Shown piece by piece: positions 1 to 6,952 of a stretch of 27,645 nt of DNA (its first letter is position 1; each line of letters begins with the position of its first letter). The translations under genes were made by a program, and so were the position numbers. Source of the DNA: a virus; IMG/VR virus record IMGVR_UViG_3300008120_000718, positions 1-27,645 of that record. The stretch is one strand, 5' to 3'. A model generated the notes under the pieces. The model was not told the DNA's origin. It saw only the letters and a program-made list of their open reading frames with translations, and searched no databases.

Positions 1-79
1 TTTAAAACACGCATCGTACATTTTAGAAAAATACACAGATTTTTGCAATTTTGAGATCGTTGTGGTAAACTGGTGGACT

Positions 80-640
80 ATGAAATATTGTAAAAAGTGT
101 GATCAGACAAAACCGTTATCAGAGTACCATATTAAAAGGCAAACAAAGGACGGATACGCCCACTATTGTAAGGATTGCGTATCTGAGTATGATAGGAAAG
201 AACACGTAGGCGAAATGGTCTTTAAAAGGCTTATAAGGACCGAAACGCATAGGCAGTGTAGAACTTGTGAGAAACTGTTTCCTGCCGAGGTATTCAATAG
301 AAAATCTAAGTATCCTGATAGTTATTGTGATGAATGTAGAGATATAAGACAATATAATGCTTTGTTGAAAAGAATGGGTCTTACTAGGGAAAAATATGAA
401 AAGATGCTATCTGATCAAAACAATCTCTGCTTTATCTGTAAAAGGCCAGAGAAGGGTGATAGAAGGCTATCTATTGACCACGACCATAGTTGCTGTCCTT
501 CTGGTAGATCTTGCGGCGGGTGTGTAAGAGGATTAATATGCTTAAAGTGTAATACTGCTTTAGGTGCTTGTAATGATGATCCTCAAATATTACTATCTAT
601 GATTTCATATCTACAATCTCATACTTATAAATTAATATAA
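80..640 (+). CDS. Recombination endonuclease VII-like protein with N-terminal zinc ribbons
   Basis: Holliday-junction resolving nuclease of the phage endonuclease VII (His-Me finger) family, which debranches phage DNA before packaging. From the ATG at 80 the protein has 186 residues. Two zinc-ribbon-like units come first (C4/C7 with C30/C33; C60/C63 with C83/C86), then a C-terminal nuclease domain from about residue 98 with C117-F-I-C120, the catalytic DHDH at 133-136, and CLKCN at 154-158. The Cys-rich insert between DHDH and CLKCN is typical of the family. The same frame is open to the left window edge, with a GTG at 62 giving 6 extra residues; I prefer 80 because related phage proteins usually begin with such a ribbon and a weak GGTGG lies just upstream. 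The family call is strong; the start is not certain, and a longer, truncated gene is possible. Confidence 0.88.
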   Translation: MKYCKKCDQTKPLSEYHIKRQTKDGYAHYCKDCVSEYDRKEHVGEMVFKRLIRTETHRQCRTCEKLFPAEVFNRKSKYPDSYCDECRDIRQYNALLKRMGLTREKYEKMLSDQNNLCFICKRPEKGDRRLSIDHDHSCCPSGRSCGGCVRGLICLKCNTALGACNDDPQILLSMISYLQSHTYKLI

Positions 641-696
641 AACTATATTATAATAAATTTTAGGATCTTTCAGGGACATGATCTCTAAGAACCAAG

Positions 697-740
697 ACCC
701 CCACCTCTGCCAGTAGGTTACGTGGGGGTTATTTATTTTA
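697..740 (+). terminator. Rho-independent terminator after the endonuclease VII gene
   Basis: ACCCCCAC (697-704) pairs perfectly with GTGGGGGT (722-729). The stem is followed by a T-rich run, TATTTATTTTATTT. The 17-nt loop may form a smaller inner pairing (ACCT/AGGT). It lies 56 nt after the endonuclease stop and just before a strong promoter, so it separates two transcription units. Confidence 0.72.
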
Positions 741-741
741 T

Positions 742-771
742 TTGACAACTTCTTCTAACCTATGCTATTAT
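742..771 (+). promoter_or_regulatory. Sigma70-type promoter with extended -10
   Basis: TTGACA (742-747), an 18-nt spacer, then TATTAT (766-771) with a TG one base upstream (extended -10). The predicted start falls near 778, inside a run of seven G. Expected product: the 52-residue zinc protein starting at GTG 796. This is the best -35/-10 pair on the plus strand of the left part of the window. Confidence 0.7.
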
Positions 772-795
772 GGGGGGGTAGGGGGGGCAGATATA

Positions 796-954
796 GTGAA
801 AGAAAAAAAGAAAGAAGAAAATAAAATCCCCAAGGGTAAGAAATGTATCTGGTGTTTACAAATAAAAAGTTATCTAGAATTTGATAAATATAATAAATCC
901 TCTGATGGATATAGATCTCAATGTAATATATGTATTAAACAAAACAAAAGGTAG
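796..954 (+). CDS. Small orphan zinc-ribbon protein (52 aa)
   Basis: Starts at GTG 796, 8 nt after a G7 run that can act as ribosome binding site and 18 nt after the predicted transcription start; a TTG at 742 in the same frame is part of the promoter and cannot be the start. After a Lys/Glu-rich N-terminus come CIWC and CNIC separated by 22 residues that contain a DGY motif. The endonuclease VII at 80-640 has the same arrangement in its first ribbon (CKKC, 22 residues with DGY, CKDC), so this is probably a free-standing paralogue of that domain. Function unknown; DNA or protein binding by the zinc ribbon is inference. Confidence 0.68.
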   Translation: MKEKKKEENKIPKGKKCIWCLQIKSYLEFDKYNKSSDGYRSQCNICIKQNKR

Positions 955-956
955 GG

Positions 957-962
957 TATAAT
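957..962 (+). promoter_or_regulatory. -10 box of a leaderless promoter
   Basis: TATAAT lies exactly 6 nt before the ATG at 969, which puts the expected transcription start on the A of the start codon. There is no convincing -35 and no Shine-Dalgarno sequence for this gene. The same TATAAT-N6-ATG geometry occurs at 1950-1955 (minus), 12918, 24045 and 26454. Confidence 0.5.
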
Positions 963-968
963 AAAAGT

Positions 969-1265
969 ATGCAACATAACTATCAACCAATGATTAAAAG
1001 AGATTATAATTCTCAAGAAAGGCAACGCATGGCAGAAATGGGCCAAGCAATGCCAGATGGATCTTTTCCAATTAAAACTCGTGTAGATCTATCTAACGCT
1101 ATCCAATCTGTTGGAAGAGCATCAAACTACGAAGCAGCAAGAAGACACATCATTAGACGTGCTCGTACTCTTGGTTTAGTAGATATGCTTCCTCAAGACT
1201 GGAATGTCAAGAAATCTCTATGGGGAGATTCACTGTCTCCTTACAATGTGTTCCGTAAGTTCTAA
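969..1265 (+). CDS. DUF6582-like small phage protein
   Basis: 98 residues. The core around residues 28-75 carries MPDGSFPI, then a 'DLSNAIQSVGRA' helix, then 'AARRHIIRRARTLGL'. This order (DGS[FY]PI, Asn-Ala-Ile, Gly-Arg-Ala, basic helix, Leu-Gly) is that of the DUF6582-type domain, found alone or attached to head-maturation and portal-region proteins in actinobacterial phages. The exact role is not established. The basic helix would suit nucleic-acid or scaffold contact, which is inference. The start at 969 is favoured because TATAAT ends 6 nt before it (leaderless). A weak hairpin follows at 1279-1296. Confidence 0.72.
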   Translation: MQHNYQPMIKRDYNSQERQRMAEMGQAMPDGSFPIKTRVDLSNAIQSVGRASNYEAARRHIIRRARTLGLVDMLPQDWNVKKSLWGDSLSPYNVFRKF

Positions 1266-1278
1266 AATCGGGGTAATT

Positions 1279-1296
1279 AGAGGCTAATGTTCCTCT
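1279..1296 (+). terminator. Weak hairpin after the DUF6582-like gene
   Basis: AGAGG (1279-1283) and CCTCT (1292-1296) pair around an 8-nt loop, followed by a short T-containing stretch but no clean T-run. It may be a weak terminator. The rest of 1266-1387 shows nothing I can name. Confidence 0.25.
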
Positions 1297-1387
1297 TCTA
1301 TACATTCTTAATATCTCTATCATTAAGTCCCTTAATTTTGCCTTTATATGTCGAAATAAAAGAAAATATAAAATCGAGGGTATTCAA

Positions 1388-1474
1388 ATGAAACTCTTTG
1401 ATTCCATATATATATTATTCATAGTTACTTCTCTTTTGATATATAAAGCATATAAGACTATTAAGGATATATAG
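1388..1474 (+). CDS. Tiny single-span membrane peptide (28 aa), hypothetical
   Basis: ATG at 1388 is preceded by GAGGG (1376-1380), a reasonable ribosome binding site with 7-nt spacing. The 28-residue product has a hydrophobic stretch, roughly residues 5-18 (SIYILFIVTSLLIY), and a Lys-rich C-terminus (KAYKTIKDI), so it would be a single-span membrane peptide with the charged end in the cytoplasm. No family recognised. Short phage membrane peptides often act in lysis or membrane modification, but nothing here shows it. It could be a chance reading frame; the ribosome binding site and the hydrophobic/charged split are the only support. Confidence 0.4.
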   Translation: MKLFDSIYILFIVTSLLIYKAYKTIKDI

Positions 1475-1501
1475 GGATATTATTTATACCCTTTTATTTA
1501 A

Positions 1502-1703
1502 TACCCCCCTTTGTTTAATTTATATCGTAAGATATGGGGGTAAGGGATGGGTACATATTAGCCGACTTTAGAAGCGGGAAGCGACACTGTGGATTTGTGT
1601 GGACACGTGGAAGTGCCGCTTCCCTAGTTGCCCACTCGGATATGAAACCGATCAGAACGATACACTCTTGTATCTTGGGCAGACCGTATATATATTATAT
1701 ACG
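1502..1703. ncRNA. Candidate structured RNA, GC-rich, with a three-way junction
   Basis: A non-coding stretch with several independent pairings: TACCCCC 1502-1508 with GGGGGTA 1536-1542, enclosing ATATC/GATAT (1522-1526/1531-1535) with a GTAA tetraloop; GGGAAGCG 1576-1583 with CGCTTCCC 1617-1624, extended by CACT/AGTG (1585-1588/1612-1615); a closed three-way junction made of TGCCCA/TGGGCA (1629-1634/1676-1681), TCGG/CCGA (1636-1639/1648-1651) and GATAC/GTATC (1659-1663/1670-1674); and an 8-bp palindrome CGTATATA/TATATACG (1685-1692/1696-1703). Positions 1541-1680 contain 70 G or C of 140, against 13 of 60 at 1381-1440. It is not a tRNA: no T-loop motif or anticodon arm. The strand is uncertain: it could be an independent plus-strand RNA or the 3' region of the minus-strand gene at 1719-1943. 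Confidence 0.5.
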
Positions 1704-1718
1704 AATATTAATTTATAT

Positions 1719-1943
1719 TCAATTCGCAGAACCTTTTAATTTATTTTCTACGAGTTTATCTCGTTCATCTATAATTTCGAATGCCCACTTGCCTATAGAC
1801 TTTTCTACCTTTGCATAGTGGTGCCCGCAGAAGTACAATTCGCCCGACACTCCTGTGGCTCGAACATAGGCTTGGGCTAGGCATCGATCACATCTATCCA
1901 GTGCTGTTAAATAATATTGAACTTCTTCTTTTGTTTTTGTCAT
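1719..1943 (-). CDS. DUF7455-type zinc-binding protein
   Basis: 74 residues. 'LTALDRCDRC-AQAYVRA' at 12-29 and 'GELYFCGHH' at 34-42 match the DUF7455 pattern (CDRCxAQAYVR...GELxFCxHH), a small protein very common in Actinobacteria and their phages. C18, C21, C39 and the His pair would hold one zinc. Function unknown. It is the only minus-strand gene in the first 26.9 kb. Its ATG lies exactly where transcription from the TTGACT-N17-TATAAT promoter at 1950-1978 should start, so the mRNA is predicted to be leaderless. The charged C-terminal third is not part of the recognised core. Confidence 0.82.
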   Translation of the reverse strand: MTKTKEEVQYYLTALDRCDRCLAQAYVRATGVSGELYFCGHHYAKVEKSIGKWAFEIIDERDKLVENKLKGSAN

Positions 1944-1949
1944 ATATTA

Positions 1950-1978
1950 ATTATAATGCTATAAAATATAAAAGTCAA
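1950..1978 (-). promoter_or_regulatory. Minus-strand promoter of the DUF7455-type gene
   Basis: Read on the minus strand: TTGACT (1978-1973), 17-nt spacer, TATAAT (1955-1950), then 6 nt and the ATG at 1943. Predicted +1 is the A of the ATG. This is a near-consensus promoter driving a leaderless mRNA. Confidence 0.7.
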
Positions 1979-1987
1979 TGTTATAAT
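1979..1987 (+). promoter_or_regulatory. Extended -10 promoter facing the membrane coiled-coil gene
   Basis: TGTTATAAT (1979-1987) is an extended -10; no good -35 is seen. It abuts the -35 of the minus-strand promoter (1973-1978), making a compact divergent promoter pair. The predicted start near 1994 leaves only about 4 nt before the ATG at 1998. Confidence 0.45.
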
Positions 1988-1997
1988 TAAAGGTATC

Positions 1998-2309
1998 ATG
2001 CAAATGAATATTCTTGCTACCCTCGCCGAAACTTGGCAAATGCTAACAGTTATCGTTATCGCCTTAAGTGCAGGATATGGAATCGCCAGACGATTTGAAG
2101 GACTTTTAGGTAAAAACAAAAAAGGCGACACAGTTGTAGAAAGATTAGAAAAAATTGAAAGACAAATAATGCCTAATGGTGGCTCATCCATGTCTGACAA
2201 AATTGATTATATCCGCCGAGATCAAAACAAAATGAAACAACAAGTCTCTGAGATCTCAGGGGAACTAAAGGTCATTAAAGACATAGTCACAGTCATAGTT
2301 GATAAATAA
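1998..2309 (+). CDS. Membrane-anchored coiled-coil protein, DUF2746-like
   Basis: 103 residues. One membrane span near residues 15-30 (MLTVIVIALSAGYGIA), then a basic linker, a heptad-like 'VVERLEKIERQI', the short motif MPNGGSSMSDKID, and a second coiled-coil stretch to the C-terminus. A single span followed by 'PNGGSS.(.)D.(.)D.I' is typical of the DUF2746-type membrane proteins of actinobacterial phages, often near the tail and lysis genes. Role unproven; a membrane adaptor or lysis accessory is possible. Starts at 1998 or 2004 (both ATG) are possible; AAAGG at 1989-1993 suits 1998. Confidence 0.62.
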   Translation: MQMNILATLAETWQMLTVIVIALSAGYGIARRFEGLLGKNKKGDTVVERLEKIERQIMPNGGSSMSDKIDYIRRDQNKMKQQVSEISGELKVIKDIVTVIVDK

Positions 2310-2314
2310 TAGTT

Positions 2315-2323
2315 TGGTATAAT
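2315..2323 (+). promoter_or_regulatory. Extended -10 promoter at the head of the tail-fibre array
   Basis: TGGTATAAT (2315-2323) is a perfect extended -10 in the gap between two genes; no clear -35. The predicted start near 2330 leaves a leader of about 27 nt that includes CAGGAG (2347-2352) just before the ATG at 2357. This is the likely entry promoter for the long plus-strand array. Confidence 0.55.
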
Positions 2324-2356
2324 GTGAATAGATGATTCTTCATCTTCAGGAGTACC

Positions 2357-2701
2357 ATGACCCCAGGTAAAGTTAATTTTTTATGCCCGCAAGGAAGTAC
2401 TTTTAATCGCCGTCTAACTTATAAAATTGATGACGTGCCAGTAAACTTAAGTGGATACAGTTCAAGACTTCAAGTAAGAGAAACTCATTATGCTGAAGAA
2501 ACAATCGTAGCATTAACATCTGGAAGTGGAATTACTCTTGGTGGTAGTGCTGGAACAATAGATCTTTTAATATCAGCATCTACAACTGCAGCATTCAATG
2601 CTGGAAACTTTGTTTATGATTTAGAAATTCAATCTACAAATGGAACTATAGATAGATTAATAGAAGGATCTTTTATTGTTACCCCAGAGGTGACTAGATA
2701 A
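2357..2701 (+). CDS. Ig-like / baseplate-adaptor-type tail protein, copy 1
   Basis: 114 residues, predicted all-beta. Key pattern: a start with an FxRxLTYK-type strand, 'VNLSGYSSRLQVRE' at 29-42, 'SGSGITLGG' near 55-63, and 'GNFVYDLEIQ...DRLIEGSFIVTPEVTR' at the end. This arrangement (P..L.GY...Q.R....G.I.......G.Y.YDLE......V..L..G.F.V.PEVTR) is a common phage tail domain resembling the N-terminal module of BppU-type baseplate proteins. It likely links fibres to the baseplate (inference). A paralogue lies at 21118-21474. The stop shares one base with the ATG of the next gene, so the two are translationally coupled. Confidence 0.66.
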   Translation: MTPGKVNFLCPQGSTFNRRLTYKIDDVPVNLSGYSSRLQVRETHYAEETIVALTSGSGITLGGSAGTIDLLISASTTAAFNAGNFVYDLEIQSTNGTIDRLIEGSFIVTPEVTR

Positions 2702-3021
2702 TGGCAAATGTTGTAACCGTACAAATAATTGAAAATACTTCTAACGTAGTTGTTAATGAAGAAGAAATAGATATAATTATTGGTGAGACTGGACCGCAAG
2801 GACCTGCTGGTCAGGCTGACCCTGCAGACTTAGGTTACATTCATACACAAAATACACCGTCTACTACGTGGACGATATCACACGGTTTGGGATTTATTCC
2901 AAATATTACAGTGGTTGATTCAGGAGGAACAGTTGTTGAGGGGTCATACAACTATCCAAATGCAAATACTGTAGTACTAACTTTTTCGAGTGCATTCTCG
3001 GGAAAGGCTTATTTATCATAA
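2701..3021 (+). CDS. Short collagen-containing tail-fibre protein
   Basis: 106 residues. Residues 1-27 are an acidic beta-like anchor; residues 28-39 (GETGPQGPAGQA) are a four-triplet collagen stretch; the C-terminal part carries 'W.ISHGLGFIPNITVVDSGGTVVEGSY', a widespread phage tail-tip domain marked by W-x-I-x-H-x-L-G-x-x-P. A trimeric fibre with a small globular tip is the expected form. The gene follows the Ig-like protein with a 1-nt overlap and precedes the larger fibre at 3037. The same order (Ig-like, collagen protein, stalk protein) recurs at 21118-23366. Confidence 0.66.
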   Translation: MANVVTVQIIENTSNVVVNEEEIDIIIGETGPQGPAGQADPADLGYIHTQNTPSTTWTISHGLGFIPNITVVDSGGTVVEGSYNYPNANTVVLTFSSAFSGKAYLS

Positions 3022-3036
3022 AGGGAGGTAAGAAAA

Positions 3037-4212
3037 ATGGCGAGACAATTTTTAACACCAATTGATTTAAATAAGTTGGAACTGCAGAATGCTCGTATTC
3101 AAAACTTAGGTGCTGATCCAAATCCTGCTGTTGCTGGTCAAATTTACTATAATACAGTTGATGCACAATTAAAGTATTATAATGGATCCGCTTCAGCATG
3201 GCAAGTAATTGGTCAAAGCGTTGAACAACTAGAAGATGCAGTTGCTGATTTATTAACAGCAGGTAATGGAATTTCCATTGACTACAACGATGGCACTGGA
3301 ACATTAACAATTGCTAACACAGGAGTAACTAGTGTTTTAGGTACCGCAAACGAAGTTGACGTATCTGCATCAGCAGGTGCTGTAACTATCAGTTTGCCAA
3401 GTACAATTAATGCTAATACAACTGGCAATGCTAATACTGCAACAACATTACAAAACTCAAGAACTATTTCTTTAGGCGGAGACCTAAGTGGTAGTGCAAG
3501 TTTTAATGGTGGATCAGACATTACAATCACTGCTGCAATTCAAGCAAACTCTGTAGCATTAGGAACAGATACAACTGGAGACTATGTTGCTGGAGCAAGT
3601 GCTGGAAATGGAATTAGCGTTTCTGGAAGTGGTGGTGAAGGATCAAACCTAACTATCACTAACACAGGTGTATTAAGTCTAACTGGAACTGCAAACGAAG
3701 TAACCGTATCTGCATCAGCAGGTAATATTACTGTAGGATTGCCAGACAACGTAACTGTTGCTGGAGATTTAACAGTTGACGGAAACTTAACAGTATCAGG
3801 AAGCACAACTTATTTAAATACCGCAACACTTCAAGTAGAAGATAATAAAGTACTATTGAACAGCAATGTCACTGGTGCACCTTCTACAGATGCAGGTATT
3901 GAAATAGAACGTGGAGACGCTGCTAATGCTGAATTCTTCTGGGATGAATCAGAAGCAAGATGGTCAGCAAGCAATGGCTCTGCAACCTACGTTGCTGCAC
4001 TTAAATACTCAGCAAACGTTGGAAATAACTCTGCAACATCATTTGCAATCACGCACAATCTCGGTACAAGAGATGTTACTGTAAATGTTTACGATAATGC
4101 AACCTACGAAACAGTAGAAGTTGACATTGCAAGAACAAACTCAAACACAGTAACTGTAACTTTTGCCGCAGCACCAGGCACTGATGCATATCGTGTTGTA
4201 ATAACAGGTTAA
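3037..4212 (+). CDS. Tail-fibre protein with repeated stalk motifs
   Basis: 391 residues, with a strong ribosome binding site (AAGGGAGG, 3021-3028). N-terminus 'MARQFLTPIDLNKLELQNARIQNLG' followed by 'GQIYYNT...LKYYNGSAW' is a common phage fibre leader. The middle is a stalk with two 'GTANEV.VSASAG..T..LP' units (about residues 103-126 and 216-239) and Thr/Asn/Ser-rich linkers, then 'VAGDLTVDGNLTVSGST' (beta-prism-like). The last about 70 residues are a tip domain with 'SFAITHNLGTRDVTVNVYD', related to the tip of the preceding gene. Likely a trimeric side or central fibre. The leader is also related to that of the 889-residue gene at 4261. A stable hairpin follows at 4219-4246. Confidence 0.72.
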   Translation: MARQFLTPIDLNKLELQNARIQNLGADPNPAVAGQIYYNTVDAQLKYYNGSASAWQVIGQSVEQLEDAVADLLTAGNGISIDYNDGTGTLTIANTGVTSVLGTANEVDVSASAGAVTISLPSTINANTTGNANTATTLQNSRTISLGGDLSGSASFNGGSDITITAAIQANSVALGTDTTGDYVAGASAGNGISVSGSGGEGSNLTITNTGVLSLTGTANEVTVSASAGNITVGLPDNVTVAGDLTVDGNLTVSGSTTYLNTATLQVEDNKVLLNSNVTGAPSTDAGIEIERGDAANAEFFWDESEARWSASNGSATYVAALKYSANVGNNSATSFAITHNLGTRDVTVNVYDNATYETVEVDIARTNSNTVTVTFAAAPGTDAYRVVITG

Positions 4213-4218
4213 CAACTA

Positions 4219-4246
4219 GTGGGGGTAGGGTAAAACTTATCCCCAC
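4219..4246 (+). other. Stable intergenic hairpin before the large fibre gene
   Basis: GTGGGGGTAGG (4219-4229) pairs with CTTATCCCCAC (4236-4246), 11 bp including two G-U pairs, closing a 6-nt loop. No T-run follows, so it is not a normal terminator. It ends 7 nt before the AAAGGAAAA ribosome-binding region of the gene at 4261 and could mark an RNA processing site or set the relative dose of the two fibre genes (inference). Confidence 0.5.
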
Positions 4247-4260
4247 AAACAAAGGAAAAC

Positions 4261-6930
4261 ATGGCAAAGAAATTTTTAACAGGATTAAACCTAGCGAATT
4301 TAACTTCAGATCCAGCAACTGGGTCAGAAGGAGAAATTTATTTTAATACAACTAGTGATACTGTTAGATTATATTCAAATGGTTTATGGAAAGATTTAGT
4401 AACAACAATAAATGCTAGTACAGTATATGGAAATTTAAATAATATAGATGCAGTATCTTATCCTGATTATATTGTTTTTGATACCACCCCCGAAAGCACT
4501 TCAGCATCAGTTGGAACACTTGCTTGGGATACTGGAGAAGGAAATCTATCTTTACAGGTAACAACTAATTCAAATATTGGTATAGGACAAGAACTTATAG
4601 TTTTAGCAAATAATGGTGAAGCAACTCAATTAAACAAAGGTGAAGTAGTACGTCTTGATGGTGCATCTGGTCAAAGACCAGTAGTAAAAAGAGCATATAG
4701 TACAGATGGTGATACTGGATCAGCACTAACAATTGGTATTGTTAATGAAAATATTGCAGCGGGTGCACAAGGATTTATAGTTACTCAAGGTATTGTAAGA
4801 AATATTAATACAGATGGATTTAATGAAGGAGACGCTTTATATATATCTGCTAGCCCTGGAGTTTTGTCTACAGTAAAACCACAAGCACCAGAACATTTAG
4901 TTTTTGTTGCAATAGTATTAAAGAAAAACGCTGCTTCTGGTAGATTATATGTAAAACCTCAAAATGGTTACGAATTAGAAGAACTACATGACGTAAGAAT
5001 TACCTCAGCCTCTGCTGGAGATATTATTGTATGGAACTCTGCATCATCTATATGGTTAAATCAACCTTTGCAAACTTATTTAACTTCGGCTTCAAACGCA
5101 GCATTAGCGTCTGCTAGTGCATATACAAATACTTCCTTAATCCCATACTTAACACAATCTTCAGCATGTGCAACATATATTCCATGGAGTGCTTCTGCTT
5201 CATTAGGTGGTGGAGGTGGTGGTGGTGCTGCTGTTGACTATCAATCAACTCAACCAGATGTAACTGGTTTAGCAGCAGGAAGTTTGTGGATTGACTCTGA
5301 CCAAGATGCACCTTCAGGATTACTTCCAGCAACATTTACACGCTGGGTAAAAGTACTAAGTGCAAGTGCAACAACACTATCAGGATTAGATGATAATGCT
5401 TTATCTTTAATTTATACACCAGGATATGAAAAAGTATTTATAAATGGTACTTTATTAGTAAGAGGATCAGACTATACCGCGACAACTGGAAACACAATTG
5501 TTTTATCTGTTGCTGCAGAAGTAACTGACGTAGTAGAAGTTCACTCTTACGAATCATTCCAAATTGCAGATGTTTATACACAAGCACAAATAGATTCTAA
5601 GTTTAATAACTATACTCGTTGGTCAAAGACTTATAGTGCAAGTGCTACAACAATTACTGGTACTGATGATTATGCAAACGTATTAGACTATACAAATAAT
5701 TATGAAAGAGTATTTATCAATGGTATATTATTAGATCCTTCTGAATATACCCGCACAAGTGCGTCAGTAATTACACCAGACGAAGCAATATTGTCTGGAG
5801 ATGTTGTTGAAGTATTTAATATTGAATCTGCACAAATTGGTGACACTTATACAACTGCTCAAATTGATGCTAAGTATAATAATCGTACTCGTTGGACAAA
5901 AACTTATTCAGCCTCTGCTACAGTGATTAGCGGTGTAGATGATAATTTAAATACTCTCTCTTATACTTCTGGATACGAAGAGGTTTATCTAAATGGAATT
6001 TTATTAACACCAGTAACTGACTATGCTAGAACTAGTGCTTCGGTGGTAACCCTAGGATCGGCGGTAGTTAGTGGAGATATTATAGATGTAGTAAATGTTG
6101 TTCCATTTAACTATACTGATGCATATACTAAAGCACAAATAGATGCTAAATATAATGACTATACAAGATGGACTAAGACTTTATCTGCTTCTGCTACTAC
6201 TATAAGTGGTAATGATAATAATTCATTACCTTTATCTTATACCCCTGGAAAAGAGCAGGTTTATGTAAATGGTTCTTTAATTATGAGAGGAACTGAGTAT
6301 ACAGCCTCTTCTGGATCTACAATTGTTCTCAATGAAGCGGCGGTAGTAGATGATGTAATTGATGTTGTATCTATAGTTCCATTTAATGTTGCTAATGTTT
6401 ATACTCAAACTCAAGTTGATAGTAAAGTTGGAACTAATGGTGGTATGGTTCTTATTAATAAAACTGATTTTACTGCACAGTCTAGTATAAATATAAATAA
6501 TTGTTTTAGTTCAACTTATGATAATTATTTAGTTCAAATAGATTATACAGCGGCAGCAAGTTTAGGTATTTCTCTAAGAATGAGAGTATCTGGCACAGAT
6601 AATTCATCTTCTCTTTATTACAATCAAATATTAACAGCAGATAATACCACTGTTTCAGCATCTAAAAGTAATGCTCAAACATCTGTTTTAATTGGTTATG
6701 GAAATACTGATAGAAGTTATATTAATCTAAATGTTAATTCACCTGCTATTGCTAGAGCAACTATTGGTGTTTCTAATCTTGGTGAAAATTTAAATGGAAC
6801 TGGAAATGCTTTTAGATTTTTTGGTTGGGGCCACAACGTTGCCACTGCTTATGATGGTTTTACTATATTTACAAATACAAGTAATATAACTGGTACTATA
6901 AGAGTATATGGATATAGGAATGAATTATAA
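4261..6930 (+). CDS. Large modular tail fibre with four 92-residue repeats and a VYGY-type tip
   Basis: 889 residues. Order: 'MAKKFLTGLNLANL' leader with 'GEIYFNT..D.VRLYSNGLWK' (1-50); a beta domain near 115-240 of the kind described in many aquatic phage fibres ('KGEVVRLDGASGQRPVV...IGIVNENIAAGAQGFI'); an Ala/Ser-rich stalk with repeated SASA/YLTQSSA motifs; a run of seven Gly (about 316-322); four tandem modules starting with TRW at residues 360, 452, 543 and 635, each ending YTxAQIDxK; and a C-terminal domain (about 730-889) ending in IRVYGYRNEL. That tip domain recurs in the genes at 6953, 7483, 8384 and 10301. Probably a trimeric receptor-binding fibre. The repeats differ at many synonymous positions, so they are not a recent duplication. 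Confidence 0.78.
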   Translation: MAKKFLTGLNLANLTSDPATGSEGEIYFNTTSDTVRLYSNGLWKDLVTTINASTVYGNLNNIDAVSYPDYIVFDTTPESTSASVGTLAWDTGEGNLSLQVTTNSNIGIGQELIVLANNGEATQLNKGEVVRLDGASGQRPVVKRAYSTDGDTGSALTIGIVNENIAAGAQGFIVTQGIVRNINTDGFNEGDALYISASPGVLSTVKPQAPEHLVFVAIVLKKNAASGRLYVKPQNGYELEELHDVRITSASAGDIIVWNSASSIWLNQPLQTYLTSASNAALASASAYTNTSLIPYLTQSSACATYIPWSASASLGGGGGGGAAVDYQSTQPDVTGLAAGSLWIDSDQDAPSGLLPATFTRWVKVLSASATTLSGLDDNALSLIYTPGYEKVFINGTLLVRGSDYTATTGNTIVLSVAAEVTDVVEVHSYESFQIADVYTQAQIDSKFNNYTRWSKTYSASATTITGTDDYANVLDYTNNYERVFINGILLDPSEYTRTSASVITPDEAILSGDVVEVFNIESAQIGDTYTTAQIDAKYNNRTRWTKTYSASATVISGVDDNLNTLSYTSGYEEVYLNGILLTPVTDYARTSASVVTLGSAVVSGDIIDVVNVVPFNYTDAYTKAQIDAKYNDYTRWTKTLSASATTISGNDNNSLPLSYTPGKEQVYVNGSLIMRGTEYTASSGSTIVLNEAAVVDDVIDVVSIVPFNVANVYTQTQVDSKVGTNGGMVLINKTDFTAQSSININNCFSSTYDNYLVQIDYTAAASLGISLRMRVSGTDNSSSLYYNQILTADNTTVSASKSNAQTSVLIGYGNTDRSYINLNVNSPAIARATIGVSNLGENLNGTGNAFRFFGWGHNVATAYDGFTIFTNTSNITGTIRVYGYRNEL
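5338..6435 (+). repeat. Four tandem 92-residue fibre modules
   Basis: TRW start codons at 5338, 5614, 5887 and 6163, so periods of 276, 273 and 276 nt. Each unit reads TRW-K-[ST]ASAT..[ST]G.D[DN]....L.YT...E.V[FY][IVL]NG.[LS].........Y.........V.......VVD-V and closes with YTxxQ[IV]DxK. Two more copies are in the gene at 10301. Confidence 0.8.
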
Positions 6931-6952
6931 AATGGAGGGTATAAAATAAATT

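Noticed and set aside
1629-1681. tRNA or tmRNA fragment
   Set aside because: The three-stem shape is suggestive, but the T-loop consensus, 7-nt anticodon loop and acceptor-stem length are missing on both strands.
1534-1818. Plus-strand reading frame of 94 codons over the GC-rich region
   Set aside because: It crosses the candidate RNA stems and runs antisense into the DUF7455-type gene, has no ribosome binding site and no recognisable domain. The G+C rise is better explained by RNA structure.
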